From: R-RK-3 sp963834945
GTDB taxonomy: Bacteria; Pseudomonadota; Alphaproteobacteria; Rhizobiales; Rhodomicrobiaceae
Reading direction: 5' to 3'
Length of the DNA: 64,000 bases
Assembly: GCA_963834945.1 (NCBI GenBank)
Contig: CAWIDT010000001.1
Location: 744,001 to 808,000 of the forward strand
Part shown: one piece after another, positions 41,618 through 51,507 of the stretch
How the letters are laid out: every line of letters begins with the position of its first letter
How positions within the stretch are numbered: the first letter of the stretch is position 1
Notes under the pieces: model-generated
Seen by the model: the letters and a program-made list of their open reading frames with translations, nothing else
Told to the model about the DNA's origin: nothing
Databases searched by the model: none
Program-made: the position numbers and the translations under genes

Positions 41618-42322
41618 CTATCTCGGTTCGAGTATCCCCGACCAAGCCGCAGCTGCAACTTCACGAGCGTTGCGATCGATTAAATCGCCGTGCGACAGCA
41701 CGATCTGCTGAAAGTCCCACGCCAGAATGCGCCGAAGCGATTTCGCCGCTGCCTGACGGTCGCTCCAGCCCATCCGGTATTCCGGAGCCGGACGGGGATT
41801 GTTCCACATACGCAACACATACTTGAACCAGAACTTCAATGCCCACCCCGTATGGGGCGTCGTGTCGGTGAAGTTCTCGATGAGGTCAACAAGGATCAAC
41901 GTGCGGCTGGCGCGGTGAAACATCGCGACCTCGCGCATGATGCGCGTGCCTTGCACGAGCACCTGGTCGATTTCACCAACCCAGTCGGCGGGAGCCACGT
42001 CACCGAGCACGCCATCATATTTCAGGCCGGGGCTTCTGCTCTTGACGCCGGGGCAGATCCAGGTCTTCGCCGTTGGAAACGCGGCTTGCGCGGTGGCTGC
42101 ATACATGTGGTGGAAATTTCCGGGAGCGACGATGTGGCCGACTGGTCCCAGTGCCGAGATCTCTTCTGCGATAGCCGCAGTGATGTCGCATGGCGAGTGC
42201 AGCATAAGTTGACCGGAGGCTAGGCGGATCACCGTCATTCGTGCTTCGAACCTTGTACCCGCCAATCGAACGGGATATGCGCAGAGCCATATTTGATCTG
42301 CGACATAGGGCGTGACGGGCAT
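41618..42322 (-). CDS. DUF4336 domain protein (metallo-beta-lactamase-like fold)
   Basis: A 234-residue protein starting MPVTPYVADQIWLCAYPVRL, then MTVIRLASGQLMLHSPCDIT, ALGPVGHIVAPGNFHHMYAA, HRASRTLILVDLIENFTDTT and a C-terminal VLSHGDLIDRNAREVAAAAW. This is the DUF4336 block order, distantly related to metallo-beta-lactamase-fold hydrolases. His, Asp and Glu residues in FHHMY, DLIEN and SHGDL fit vestigial metal positions. The start at 42322 is preferred (GAGGA six bases upstream) over an in-frame one at 42370. No functional neighbours. Confidence 0.82.
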   Translation of the reverse strand: MPVTPYVADQIWLCAYPVRLAGTRFEARMTVIRLASGQLMLHSPCDITAAIAEEISALGPVGHIVAPGNFHHMYAATAQAAFPTAKTWICPGVKSRSPGLKYDGVLGDVAPADWVGEIDQVLVQGTRIMREVAMFHRASRTLILVDLIENFTDTTPHTGWALKFWFKYVLRMWNNPRPAPEYRMGWSDRQAAAKSLRRILAWDFQQIVLSHGDLIDRNAREVAAAAWSGILEPR

Positions 42323-42609
42323 CGCGTTCCTCGGTGAGATTCGTAGGCGGTTGTGTAGGATCGAATGCAATCGTTCTTGCTGCGACTATGTTTTTGCGGT
42401 GCGTGAGGCCGTGTCGCTTACGGTCATCGACACCGGTCGCTGTTTTTCACACGATTTCGGCCGGAAGCGGTCAGTCAGCTCGCCGGCGGGCGCGGCAGAA
42501 AACGGACGTTTTCGAAACGGCTGTCAGGGGCCCGACTCCGATCCACAGATAAGCTGTTTTCCGCGCGCGGTAGACTTCCCACCCAACGACCTAGAGTTCG
42601 CAATTGTGC

Positions 42610-43920
42610 TCAGGAAACCGGGCCGGGCACAAGGGACCGCTGGCCGCGCCATACGCTGAGCACGATCTCGATCGCAACAACCGTGCCGTAGACCGCCAGC
42701 AGCAGGTAGAGACTGGGCCGGTCTGCCTGCCAATCGTGCCACAGCAGCAGGCCGAGACTGCCGGTGGCAAGGACGCCGCCCGCAAGCGGTATCGCGGGCG
42801 ACAGCCCGATACGCCCGGCCAACCGCAGCGCCGAGAAATTGACCGCGGCGAAGATGACCAGGAAGGTCGCGCTCGCGAAGCCTGAAATCGCCGCCAGCGG
42901 CGCGGCCAGCGCAAATGCCGATGACAGGCCGGTCAGCGCCAGCAGCGCGACATAGGGCACAGGGCGGGTGCGTTCCTGTAACGCGAACACCTGCGGCAGG
43001 GCGTGTTCACGCGCCATCACCATGGCGAGCCGGGCGGCCCCGAACAAGGTGGCGTTGATTGCCGAAGCGGTCGACAGCAGCGCGGCGATCCCGATCAGAA
43101 CGAACCCCGCCTGCCCCAATGCCGGCCGCGCGGCGACGGCGAGGACATATTCCTGGTCCTGTTGAATCTGCATCGGGGTAAGGTTGCCCAGCGCGGCGAC
43201 AGCCACAACGATATAGATGACGGTGGTGAGGACGATGGCGATGACGATCGCCCGGCGCAGGTTGCGCGCCGGATCGTCCATCTCGTCGATGGCGTTGGGA
43301 ATGAGTTCAAATCCCTCATAGGCCACGAAGATGAGCGCCACCGCGACCAGCGGCGAAGCGAGGCCGCGATCGAACAGCGGCACGAAATGGTCGGCCTTGA
43401 TGCCGATGAGGCCGGCGCCGGCGAACACGGCGAGGATGAGCAGCTTAATCGCCACGACGCCAAGCTCGACACCGCCCGACGTGCGGGCGCCCCGCAGGTT
43501 GATGCCAAGAAAGCCCAGCAGCGCCAGCACGGCCAGTACCGCCGTGACCGGCCGGGCGCCGCCGAGGCCGAACAGCGTGGCGCCATAATCACCGAATGCC
43601 GTCGCATAGAGCGCCAGCGTGCCGACGTAGCCCACGACCAGCAGCCAGCCGGCACAACCGGCGACGATCGGTGCGGCAAAGGCCTTTTCGATATAGGTGA
43701 AGCTGCCGCCGTCGCCGCGAAAATGTAGCCCGAGATGGGCATAGGACAAGCCGGTGAGCAGGGCGATGACACCGCCGCCCGCAAGCGTCAGCACGACGGC
43801 GTGGCCCGCCATGGCGATGGCAAGGCCGAGCACGGCGAAGATGCCGCCGCCGATCATGCCGCCGATGCCGATCGCGCTGACCTCCGCCAAGTTTAGCTTG
43901 GCCTTGTCAATCCTTGCCAT
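42610..43920 (-). CDS. APC-family amino-acid permease
   Basis: A 436-residue permease with about 12 hydrophobic helices. The first helix has the APC hallmark GIGGMIGGGIFAVLGLAIAM. Helix 6 shows ALIFVAYEGFELIPNAIDEM followed by DDPARNLRRAIVIAIVLTTV. The Phe/Tyr-Glu-Gly-Phe motif in helix 6 resembles the cationic and broad-specificity APC transporters. It imports or exchanges amino acids or related cations across the inner membrane; specificity unknown. Start ATG 43920 gives MARIDKAKLNLAEVSAIGIG. Convergent or tandem neighbours are not functionally related. Confidence 0.88.
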   Translation of the reverse strand: MARIDKAKLNLAEVSAIGIGGMIGGGIFAVLGLAIAMAGHAVVLTLAGGGVIALLTGLSYAHLGLHFRGDGGSFTYIEKAFAAPIVAGCAGWLLVVGYVGTLALYATAFGDYGATLFGLGGARPVTAVLAVLALLGFLGINLRGARTSGGVELGVVAIKLLILAVFAGAGLIGIKADHFVPLFDRGLASPLVAVALIFVAYEGFELIPNAIDEMDDPARNLRRAIVIAIVLTTVIYIVVAVAALGNLTPMQIQQDQEYVLAVAARPALGQAGFVLIGIAALLSTASAINATLFGAARLAMVMAREHALPQVFALQERTRPVPYVALLALTGLSSAFALAAPLAAISGFASATFLVIFAAVNFSALRLAGRIGLSPAIPLAGGVLATGSLGLLLWHDWQADRPSLYLLLAVYGTVVAIEIVLSVWRGQRSLVPGPVS

Positions 43921-44202
43921 GCTTTTGCTTCCCGAGCCGGATCGGCACTGGCGCGACCTGTCGAACGCACAGGGACTTCGATGCGTCCGGGAGCCCTGCT
44001 TGTCGATGAATTTCAAGAGCCGGCTGAAGGGCCGCCGCCCCGCGGGGCGAACGTCTGCGCCGTTATCCCCAAGCGCCGCTCCGGCCTTTCAGCGACGATG
44101 ATCGTTGCCTATCCTTTTGGTGGATTACTTTCGCTGTCTATCGAAATGGGCATACCTCCAATTCCGCAGTCTACCGCCGAATGCCACCGCTTCTATTACC
44201 CC

Positions 44203-45751
44203 TCATTCCCACTCGATTGTGCCGGGTGGCTTGGAGGTGATGTCATAGACGACGCGGTTGATGCCCTTGACCTCGTTGATGATGCGCGTCGCCGTGCGGC
44301 CAAGGAAATCGTGGGAGAAGTCGAAATAGTCGGCCGTCATGCCATCGGTTGAGGTCACCGCGCGCAGAGCGCAGGCGTAGTCGTAGGTGCGGGCGTCGCC
44401 CATCACACCCACGGTGCGCACCGGCAGCAGCACCGCGAATGCCTGCCAGATGGTGTCGTAGAGGCCGCTTTTGCGGATTTCGTCGAGATAGATCGCATCG
44501 GCCTTACGCAGGATATCGAGCCGCTCGGCGGTGATCTCGCCGGGAATGCGGATGGCGAGGCCTGGCCCCGGAAACGGATGCCGGCCGACGAAGCTGTCCG
44601 GCAGCCCCAGCTCGCGGCCAAGATCGCGCACTTCGTCCTTGAACAGCTCCCGCAAGGGTTCCAGCAGCTTCAGCTTCATGCGCTCCGGCAGGCCGCCGAC
44701 ATTGTGGTGCGATTTGATCGTCACCGAGGGGCCGCCGGTGAACGAGACGCTTTCGATGACGTCGGGATAGAGCGTACCCTGCGCCAGGAAATCGGCGCCG
44801 CCCAGCTTGGCGGCTTCGGCATCGAACACATCGATGAACAGGCCGCCGATGATCTTGCGCTTGCGCTCCGGGTCGGTGACGCCCTCCAGCGCCGCGAGGA
44901 AGCGCTCGGACGCATCGACATGCACCAGCGGAATGTTGTAGGCGCCGCGGAACAGCGTGAGGACCTGCTCGGCTTCGCTCTGGCGCAACAATCCGTGGTC
45001 GACAAAGATGCAGGTGAGCTGATCGCCGATCGCCTCGTGGATCAGCACGGCGGCAACGGCGGAGTCGACACCGCCGGACAGGCCGCAAATGACCTTCGCG
45101 CTGCCGACCTGCATCGCGGATTTTGCCGATCATCGCCTCGCGGAACTTGCCCATGGTCCAGCTGTCGCCGCAGCCGGCGATACGATGGGTGAAATTGCGG
45201 ATGATCGCGGCGCCTTGCGGCGTGTGCACCACTTCCGGGTGGAACATCAGCCCATAGAGCCGGCGCGATGTGTCGGCGATGGCGGCAAAGGGCGCGTTGG
45301 CGGAGGTGCCGATCACCTCAAAACCATCGGGGATGCGGGTGACGCGGTCGCCATGGCTCATCCAGACCCGCAGCGACGATCCCGGCTGCGCGATGCCGTC
45401 GAACAGCTCCGAAGGCGCGATGATATCGAGATCGGCGCGGCCGAATTCCCGCTCGCCGGCCGCCGCGACCTCGCCGCCGAGCTGGGCGACCATGGCCTGC
45501 TGGCCATAGCAGATGCCAAGCACCGGCACGCCGGCGGCAAAAATGCGCTGCGGTGCGCGCGGCGTGTCGGCGTCGATGACGCTCGCCGGGCCGCCCGAAA
45601 GGATGACCGCGCGCGGCTTCAGCCGATCGAAGGCTTCATCGGCATGCTGAAAGGGAACGATTTCCGAATAGACGCCGGATTCGCGCACGCGGCGAGCGAT
45701 AAGCTGAGTAACCTGGCTGCCGAAATCGACGATAAGGATGGTGTCCGTCAT
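44203..45751 (-). CDS. guaA: GMP synthase (glutamine-hydrolysing), one apparent frameshift
   Basis: Converts XMP to GMP with ATP and glutamine. The N-terminal class-I amidotransferase domain has ILIVDFGSQVTQLIARRVRE, VLGICYGQQAMVAQLGGEVA (nucleophile Cys) and the catalytic HPEV. The ATP pyrophosphatase domain has the P-loop VICGLSGGVDSAVAAVLIHE. The dimerisation domain ends VVYDITSKPPGTIEWE, the canonical GuaA C-terminus. The frame must change near 45109-45113 (GAT GCA GGT CGG should read D-A-V-G-S-A-K), one extra base or two missing. Corrected length is about 515 residues, normal for GuaA. As the enzyme is the only usual route from XMP to GMP, a sequence error is the likely cause. Confidence 0.9.
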
Positions 45752-45866
45752 GGCTGCGGGTAGCACCCGGCGGACGGCCCGTCAAGATTTGCGGCGGAGG
45801 AGCGTGCGAAGCGAGGCGGATGCACGAAGCCACACCCCCGCGCATCCGCCCCTATATCGGATTGCC

Positions 45867-46112
45867 TCAGTTGGTCGCGCCGGTCGCGCCCCAGGAGTCG
45901 GTGCAGCCGACCGGAGCCTGCGCGCTGGCGCCGATGCGTCCGTTCACTTCTCCGCAAGCCCATTTGCGTAGCGGGTCGGGCATTCTGCTGTTCACTTGAA
46001 CCCAAATCTCGTCATTGGCAGATGCGATCGTGTATGTCGCATACAGCCAGTAGCCGAATACTATGATCGCCACGAGAATGACGATTCCGAGAAGCGTTTT
46101 GAGAAAACCCAT
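45867..46112 (-). CDS. Small membrane-anchored hypothetical protein
   Basis: An 81-residue protein with one N-terminal membrane helix (about residues 6-28, LLGIVILVAIIVFGYWLYAT). A short exported or periplasmic domain follows with two Cys residues (KWACGEVNGRIG and GCTDSWGATG) that could form a disulfide. I do not recognise the family. It has GAGTTTAAAG before the ATG. It lies between guaA and the RsmB-type gene with no obvious operon. Confidence 0.6.
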   Translation of the reverse strand: MGFLKTLLGIVILVAIIVFGYWLYATYTIASANDEIWVQVNSRMPDPLRKWACGEVNGRIGASAQAPVGCTDSWGATGATN

Positions 46113-46354
46113 CTTTAAACTCGCTGTTGATTATTCCGTCTGAACTGGAAGTGGCCGAGGACCGGCATTGACGGCGCGGATAATAGAACCGGTATGTAAC
46201 AAATTCTTGACCCTGGACTCAAGCCCTGTTTTCGCACACCCAATGCCGCAGGCTGGGGCCGCAGGCTACCCAACACAAGCAGCGCGGCGAGATTGCGGCG
46301 GAATTGCCCAATTTTTGACTAAATGCCGAAAATTGATGCAACTTTCGCCAGGAT

Positions 46355-47635
46355 CTAAGCGCGGCACTCCAAGATGCTGATATAGAACCCATCCGTACCG
46401 TGGAGGCGCGGCGTGAGCTGCAACGCGGCATTGCCCGCGTCGTGCGGCATCGGCGGGGACGGCCACATCTGTGACCAGGCAAGCTCTTTAAGTTGGGGAA
46501 AAGCGGCGATCAGCCAGCGAGTCTGCTCGGCGTTCTCGGCCGCGATCACCGAGCAGGTCGCGTAAACGAGCCGCCCGCCTGGCCTGACGAGCGGCACCGC
46601 GAGGCCGAGAACCTGCCGCTGCTCCTCGACCCGCAGAGCCAGCGCCTCCGGCGTCAGACGCCATTTCGCATCAGGCCGCCGCCGCCAGACGCCGGAGCCC
46701 GAACATGGCGCATCGGCCAGCACGACATCCATCTTGCCTTGCAGGTCCGCCAGCGCGCCTTGATCGCCGGCCGGCAGCACTTGCACATTGCGGGCGCCGG
46801 CCCGCCTCAGGCGTTCAAAAATCGGCCGCAGGCGCAGCTTGTCGGCGTCGAAGGCGTGGATCTGGCCGGTGTTCTGCATCAGCGCGGCCATGCCGAGCGT
46901 CTTGCCGCCGGAACCGGCGCACAGATCGAGCACTTGCAGGCGGGGCGCCGCGCCGGAGAGCAGCACGGCGATCTGCGAGGCTTCGTCCTGGACCTCGAAC
47001 CAGCCGCGCCCATGCGCCGCTTCCGCCTCGATATTGGGGTTCTTCTCTTGCGGCCCCGGCGCCGGGATCCGCACGCCCATGGGCGAGAACGGCGTGGCGG
47101 CGGCATGATATTTGTCGAGCGCCTTCAGGAGGCGAGGCCGGTCCGCTTTCAGCGTATTCACCCGCAGGTCGATCGGCGCGCGTTCCGCCATCGCCTGGCC
47201 TTCGGCGATCGCCGCCTCGCCGAAAGCGGCTTCGAACTGCGGATACAGCCATTCGGGACTATCAGCTGCGGCCCAGTCGGGCATCGCGGCGGCGGCATCG
47301 CTATCCAGCGCCCGCCGCTCATCGGCACCCAGCGGCTGCGGCGCATGCTGCGAGCCGTCGCACAACGCCGCGATGTCATCGGCGGAAAGCCCCCAGGCCC
47401 AGCGCAACGCACCCAGCGCCAGCGCTCTCGGACGGTCATCGCCCATCCGCCAGCCGAGCGAGGCGCGTTTGCGCAGCACGTCGTAGACCAGCGTGCCGAT
47501 GGCCGAGCGGTCACCGGACCCGGCAAAGCGATGCCCGCGCCCCCAATCGGCAAGCGCGTTGGACGCGGGCCGGTGACGCCCGAGCACATCGTCGAGCACT
47601 TCGATTGCTGCGGCGAGCCGCCCAGCAAGGCGCAT
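46355..47635 (-). CDS. RsmB-family RNA (cytosine-5) methyltransferase
   Basis: A 426-residue SAM-dependent RNA m5C methyltransferase. The N-terminal NusB-like helical region is followed by the Fmu/PUA-like linker. The Rossmann core has LDLCAGSGGKTLGMAALMQN (motif I), DVVLADAPCSGSGVWRRRPD (motif IV with PC) and VYATCSVIAAENAEQTRWLI (motif VI, TC nucleophile). Both catalytic Cys residues are present. The target is probably 16S rRNA, as for RsmB, or a tRNA; specificity cannot be told. It starts two bases after the MAPEG stop, so the pair is co-transcribed. Confidence 0.88.
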   Translation of the reverse strand: MRLAGRLAAAIEVLDDVLGRHRPASNALADWGRGHRFAGSGDRSAIGTLVYDVLRKRASLGWRMGDDRPRALALGALRWAWGLSADDIAALCDGSQHAPQPLGADERRALDSDAAAAMPDWAAADSPEWLYPQFEAAFGEAAIAEGQAMAERAPIDLRVNTLKADRPRLLKALDKYHAAATPFSPMGVRIPAPGPQEKNPNIEAEAAHGRGWFEVQDEASQIAVLLSGAAPRLQVLDLCAGSGGKTLGMAALMQNTGQIHAFDADKLRLRPIFERLRRAGARNVQVLPAGDQGALADLQGKMDVVLADAPCSGSGVWRRRPDAKWRLTPEALALRVEEQRQVLGLAVPLVRPGGRLVYATCSVIAAENAEQTRWLIAAFPQLKELAWSQMWPSPPMPHDAGNAALQLTPRLHGTDGFYISILECRA

Positions 47636-47637
47636 CG

Positions 47638-48057
47638 CTAAAATCCCGCCAGCAGGCGCACGAGCAGGATGCCCGTCATGATCACCAGGATCAGCATGCC
47701 GATGCCGAATATGCCGCCCCGCACCGATACGACGTTCGGCCCCGTATGCATCAACGCATGCGCAATCCGGGCGGCGACGAAGGCCCAGGCGAGCACCACC
47801 ATGAGCAAATCCGCCTTGGCGGTCAGCAGCGCGATCAGGCAGAGCACGTAGAAAATGACGGGCAGCTCGAACTGGTTGCTGTAGCAATTGGCATATTTGC
47901 GGGCACCCTCCGGCCAGCGCGAGGCATCCAGCGCGATGTCCGCCGGCCGGACCTCCTGCGTGAGAAGCGCCTTGCGCCGGGCCCAGCCCATCGCGAGCAG
48001 CAGCACGAATGTCAAGATGATCTGGGCGAAAACCGGGTAGAGGATTGCAATGACCAT
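47638..48057 (-). CDS. MAPEG-family membrane protein
   Basis: A 139-residue protein with four membrane helices (about residues 4-22, 60-83, 86-105 and 114-137). The MAPEG-like block is PEGARKYANCYSNQFELPVI in the first loop and helix 2, with LAWAFVAARIAHALMHTGPN in the third helix region. MAPEG proteins are glutathione- or eicosanoid-related membrane enzymes in eukaryotes; bacterial members have largely unknown roles. It precedes the RNA methyltransferase by two bases. Confidence 0.82.
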   Translation of the reverse strand: MVIAILYPVFAQIILTFVLLLAMGWARRKALLTQEVRPADIALDASRWPEGARKYANCYSNQFELPVIFYVLCLIALLTAKADLLMVVLAWAFVAARIAHALMHTGPNVVSVRGGIFGIGMLILVIMTGILLVRLLAGF

Positions 48058-48256
48058 GCGCCGTTCGTGTCCTTTTATGCGCGCATTGCCCGGCGCCGCG
48101 CGGCCCTGCCCCACCTTTCACATTTATCGCTGCGCGTGACAACCGCCATCCGCTTGCCGCCCGCGGCGCAAACCGGAATCGGCGTTGCCAGAAACGCAAC
48201 CATCAGCAAGGGATCGGACCTACCGGCGAGAACGGCAACTCATCCGGGGGATGGAT

Positions 48257-48362
48257 TAGAGCATTTTCCAACAAAGTGGACGCCGGTTTGAGTTGAGAAA
48301 ATGCGAGAAAACAAAGAATTAGAGCCGCGCTCCGATTCAATCGGAGCGGAAAAGGCTCTAGA
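48257..48362. repeat. Palindromic interspersed element, copy 2
   Basis: Second copy of the ~105-base element at 31285, with inverted termini TAGAGCATTTT ... AAAAGGCTCTAGA and the internal hairpin GCTCCGAT-TCA-ATCGGAGC. Its right end supplies the stop codon (TAG on the minus strand, 48360-48358) of the long coiled-coil gene. Confidence 0.82.
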
Positions 48363-51300
48363 CGACCAGCCGGCCGCTTGCATGGCCGAGCACCAGATAG
48401 ATGCGCCCGGTTTCCGATGTCAGATGCGTTTGCACGGTACGCCCTTTCGGGTCGGCCTTACTGGCATCCTGAAGCATGCGCTCGAAATCGGCGAGGTAAC
48501 GATCCACGATGTGGCGGAAGGTGGAGTTGCTTTCGTAGCGATGCTTGACCTGGTCGAAGGTCGCCTGCCCGTCGCGACCGTAAATGCCGCGATTGAGGAT
48601 ATTGCGCTCGCCCTTGTGGTATCGCCGCCAGACATCGGACGCGACATTGTCCTCAACGGCGTTGGCGATGTCCTTCATATCGAAGATCATCGGCGGATTT
48701 TCCGGCTTGCGGGCGCCGCTCGCGGGTGCAACGACGGGCGGCGGCGCTCCATAGGACTCGTCATTGCGGCCGCCGGCGTAATTGTCGTCGTCGACGCGTG
48801 ATGCCCGAGCCAGCAGATCGCCCAGCGACCATTTCGCGCCGCTCCGCTCGTGCTCCATCTCCGGGTTGGGCGCGGGGCTGCCCATGGCCGGCTGACGGCC
48901 CATCATCGGCTCGTAATCGTGCGGGATGTTGTTCGCGTGCGGGGACTGGTCCATGCGTTCGATCAGTCCGGCGCTGACGGCCTCAAGCGTATCGTGCGGA
49001 GCGCCCCATTCTTCGCCATAGCTACCGCGTACGGGCGGTGGCGGCGGTGTATCGCGGCGGCTGGACGTGAGAGGCGGCAGGTCGCGGGGCTCATGCTGCT
49101 GCTGCTGCTGCGGCGGCGGCACGCGCGGCGGCTGGTTGCTCGGTTCGGGCTGGCGAGTGTCGGGCTTGGAGATCTGACCGGAATAGCCGTGCCGCGACGT
49201 GATTTCCGTAAGCGAATCCAGCGCCGAGAGCTGGTCCTGCAACGCCCTGCGCATGGCCTTGGCGCTCTGCTTGGTCGCCTCGGGCAGAGACTTGGCCTGG
49301 CGCTTGAGCTCGGATTGCGTGTGCTCCAGCTCGGCGGCGGCCTGATGCGTGGAATTGCGCACCTGCTGCGTGGTTTCGTTGAAGCTGTTGGTGAAGCCGG
49401 AGAGCTGGCTGGCGACCTGCTCGGACAAGGACGAGAAGTTCGACTTCAGTTCGGAAATGGCGCGGGAGGTGTGCGCCTGGGCTTCGGCGCGCAGGCGTTC
49501 GAGCTCTTTCACGGCGGTCTGCGACTTGTCGGCGGAGTCACGCGACAGCGATTCGGTGACCTGCTTGGCCCGGATTTCCGCCTGCGTCAGCGACTGCTCC
49601 AACATGTTCGAATAATTGTGCATCATCCGGTCCAGCTCGGTGGCGCGGGTGTTGATGCCTTCGATCATCTTGGCCAGCTGCACCTGGCGCGCTTCCATGA
49701 CGCCGTCGACCTTATTGTTCTGGAGCTCGACGGCCCGCGCGGCATTGACGATGTTGACGCCTTGATCCTCGAACCGCTTCGTCAGGGTGTGGATCTGATT
49801 GAGCAGCCCATTCGACACTTCCTTCAGCATGTTTGCGTGAGTGCCGAGCGCTTCCGAGCTTGCGCCGGAGCCTCGCGCCAGATCCTCGACGGCACGCTGG
49901 ATCTGCCCGGTGCTGGTGGTCACCACATGCTGGATGGCGCCGGCCTGGCGCGACAAGGATTTCTCCATGGTGCGCGAATGCTGCTCCAGCGTCTCGCGGA
50001 TGTTGCCGGTGTAGCGCGACACGGAGGCGTCGAGAGACTTGGTGCGTTCCGAAAGCGTCTGGTCGAACGCCTGGGCGCGGCGGCCAAGAATGGCCTCCAG
50101 CGCCTGTGTGCGCTCGGAGAGGCTGTCGTCGATTGCCCTGCCCTGCTCGGTGAGCACCGTTTGCAGCATCTTGGTGCGGTCATGCAGCGAGCTGTTGAGC
50201 GAGTCGGTCCGCTGCGCCAGCGCGCCTTCGAGCGCCGAAAGGTTCTTCGTGGCGCCTTCGATGATGCCGCTGAGACGGGTCTGCTCACCGCCAAGCCGCT
50301 CAAGCAGCACCGGTATTTCGCGGCCGACGCGCTCGCTCATGCTCATGACGGACGCCACGAGATTGTTGCCCTTGGCGGAAATTGCCGCGGCGGTGCGGTC
50401 GGAGGTTTCCTGGATGGAGCGGGTGACGTCCAATCCGGAACGATGCAGCTGCTCGGCGGCCTGCGCGCCGTGCTTGACGAGCTGCTCGGTGATGCGCGCA
50501 CCGCGGTCGGCCAGTTTCTCATCGATGACGGTACCGGCCGCCGTCACGGCGGCCGTGATCTTGTTGCCGCGGCTGGCGAGCGTGTCGGCCAATGTCGAGG
50601 TCGCCTGCGTCATCGCCGTGCTGGCGCGCTCGCTGGCGGCCGAGATTTCGCGAGTGACGTGGGAGCCGATGCCTCTGAGCGCCTCGCTGACGCGGTCGCT
50701 GTTATTGGCGAGCGCCTCGCGTTCGCTGGCCAGCTCATTGATCAGATTGCGGATGCGGTTTTCATTCTCGCTGTAGGACCGCTCCAGCGCCGCGACTTCA
50801 TTATGGACGAGCGCTTCGAGTTCGCCGGCGCGGCCGAGGGCGCGCGAAATGGCGTCGTTCATCGCCGCGACCTGACGGCGGACGGTCTGGCCTAGCGAGG
50901 CGACCGATTGCTCGGCCATCTTGTCCGGCTCGGCGAGTCGCACCGCGACTTCGGTCATCGCCGAAGACATCAGCCGCAATTCCTGCGCGCGCCAGACGAG
51001 AATGGCCAGGAACCAGAACAACGCGATCGGGACGATGATGGTGGCGATGACAGCGACGATGGAGGGTGTGGCAAAAATCTCCGACAGGCTGGAAACGCCC
51101 TCGGGATTCTTGGCGATCACCGCCCATGCGATCAGGCAGCCTAGCACGAACCAGATCGCCGAAGCGGCCAGCGCAATATAGAAGGGCGATTTCGACGGTC
51201 GCTGCTGAAGCGCGTAGACGAGGCCGCCGATCGAGGGCATGTCGTCATTGGCCGCGATGGCGCGAACCGGGCCGGTGGCGGCACGGGTCACCGAGGCGGC

Positions 51301-51507
51301 GCGGCCGTGCTGCATGGATGGAGAGCGCTTCAACGCTGTCTGGGAAACGGATGGACGCCCGGCTCCGGCTTGCACACGTTTGCCGGTTAAAGGCGCGGCA
51401 GGGTCGGCGGTTTCTTGCAGTTCGCTCGAATCATCGGCCGCAATACTGTCCCGGGACGGAGTGCCGTCAGCACCATCATCGCGGGATTTTGCCGGTTTTT
51501 GAGACAT
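48358..51507 (-). CDS. Large membrane-anchored coiled-coil protein, growth-pole-ring (GPR)-like
   Basis: A 1049-residue protein. A disordered N-terminus (about 1-110) is followed by two transmembrane helices (about 112-135 and 148-172, ALAASAIWFVLGCLIAWAVI and VAVIATIIVPIALFWFLAIL). A ~560-residue apolipoprotein-like alpha-helical repeat region follows, with periodic Thr/Ser-X-X-Leu and Ser-Glu-Arg units such as LSERTQALEAILGRRAQAFD. After a Pro/Gln-rich linker comes a conserved C-terminal globular domain (about 935-1049) with VASDVWRRYHKGERNILNRG and VDRYLADFERMLQDASK. This architecture matches GPR-type polarity proteins of Hyphomicrobiales, which ring the growth pole (Agrobacterium GPR is about twice as long). 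A TipN-like or generic coiled-coil role is the alternative. The C-terminus falls in the repeat element. Confidence 0.65.
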   Translation of the reverse strand: MSQKPAKSRDDGADGTPSRDSIAADDSSELQETADPAAPLTGKRVQAGAGRPSVSQTALKRSPSMQHGRAASVTRAATGPVRAIAANDDMPSIGGLVYALQQRPSKSPFYIALAASAIWFVLGCLIAWAVIAKNPEGVSSLSEIFATPSIVAVIATIIVPIALFWFLAILVWRAQELRLMSSAMTEVAVRLAEPDKMAEQSVASLGQTVRRQVAAMNDAISRALGRAGELEALVHNEVAALERSYSENENRIRNLINELASEREALANNSDRVSEALRGIGSHVTREISAASERASTAMTQATSTLADTLASRGNKITAAVTAAGTVIDEKLADRGARITEQLVKHGAQAAEQLHRSGLDVTRSIQETSDRTAAAISAKGNNLVASVMSMSERVGREIPVLLERLGGEQTRLSGIIEGATKNLSALEGALAQRTDSLNSSLHDRTKMLQTVLTEQGRAIDDSLSERTQALEAILGRRAQAFDQTLSERTKSLDASVSRYTGNIRETLEQHSRTMEKSLSRQAGAIQHVVTTSTGQIQRAVEDLARGSGASSEALGTHANMLKEVSNGLLNQIHTLTKRFEDQGVNIVNAARAVELQNNKVDGVMEARQVQLAKMIEGINTRATELDRMMHNYSNMLEQSLTQAEIRAKQVTESLSRDSADKSQTAVKELERLRAEAQAHTSRAISELKSNFSSLSEQVASQLSGFTNSFNETTQQVRNSTHQAAAELEHTQSELKRQAKSLPEATKQSAKAMRRALQDQLSALDSLTEITSRHGYSGQISKPDTRQPEPSNQPPRVPPPQQQQQHEPRDLPPLTSSRRDTPPPPPVRGSYGEEWGAPHDTLEAVSAGLIERMDQSPHANNIPHDYEPMMGRQPAMGSPAPNPEMEHERSGAKWSLGDLLARASRVDDDNYAGGRNDESYGAPPPVVAPASGARKPENPPMIFDMKDIANAVEDNVASDVWRRYHKGERNILNRGIYGRDGQATFDQVKHRYESNSTFRHIVDRYLADFERMLQDASKADPKGRTVQTHLTSETGRIYLVLGHASGRLVV

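Noticed and set aside
46493..48291. Long plus-strand open frames opposite the RsmB-type gene
   Set aside because: Arg/Pro/Ala-rich shadow translations with no family similarity; the minus strand has both catalytic Cys motifs.
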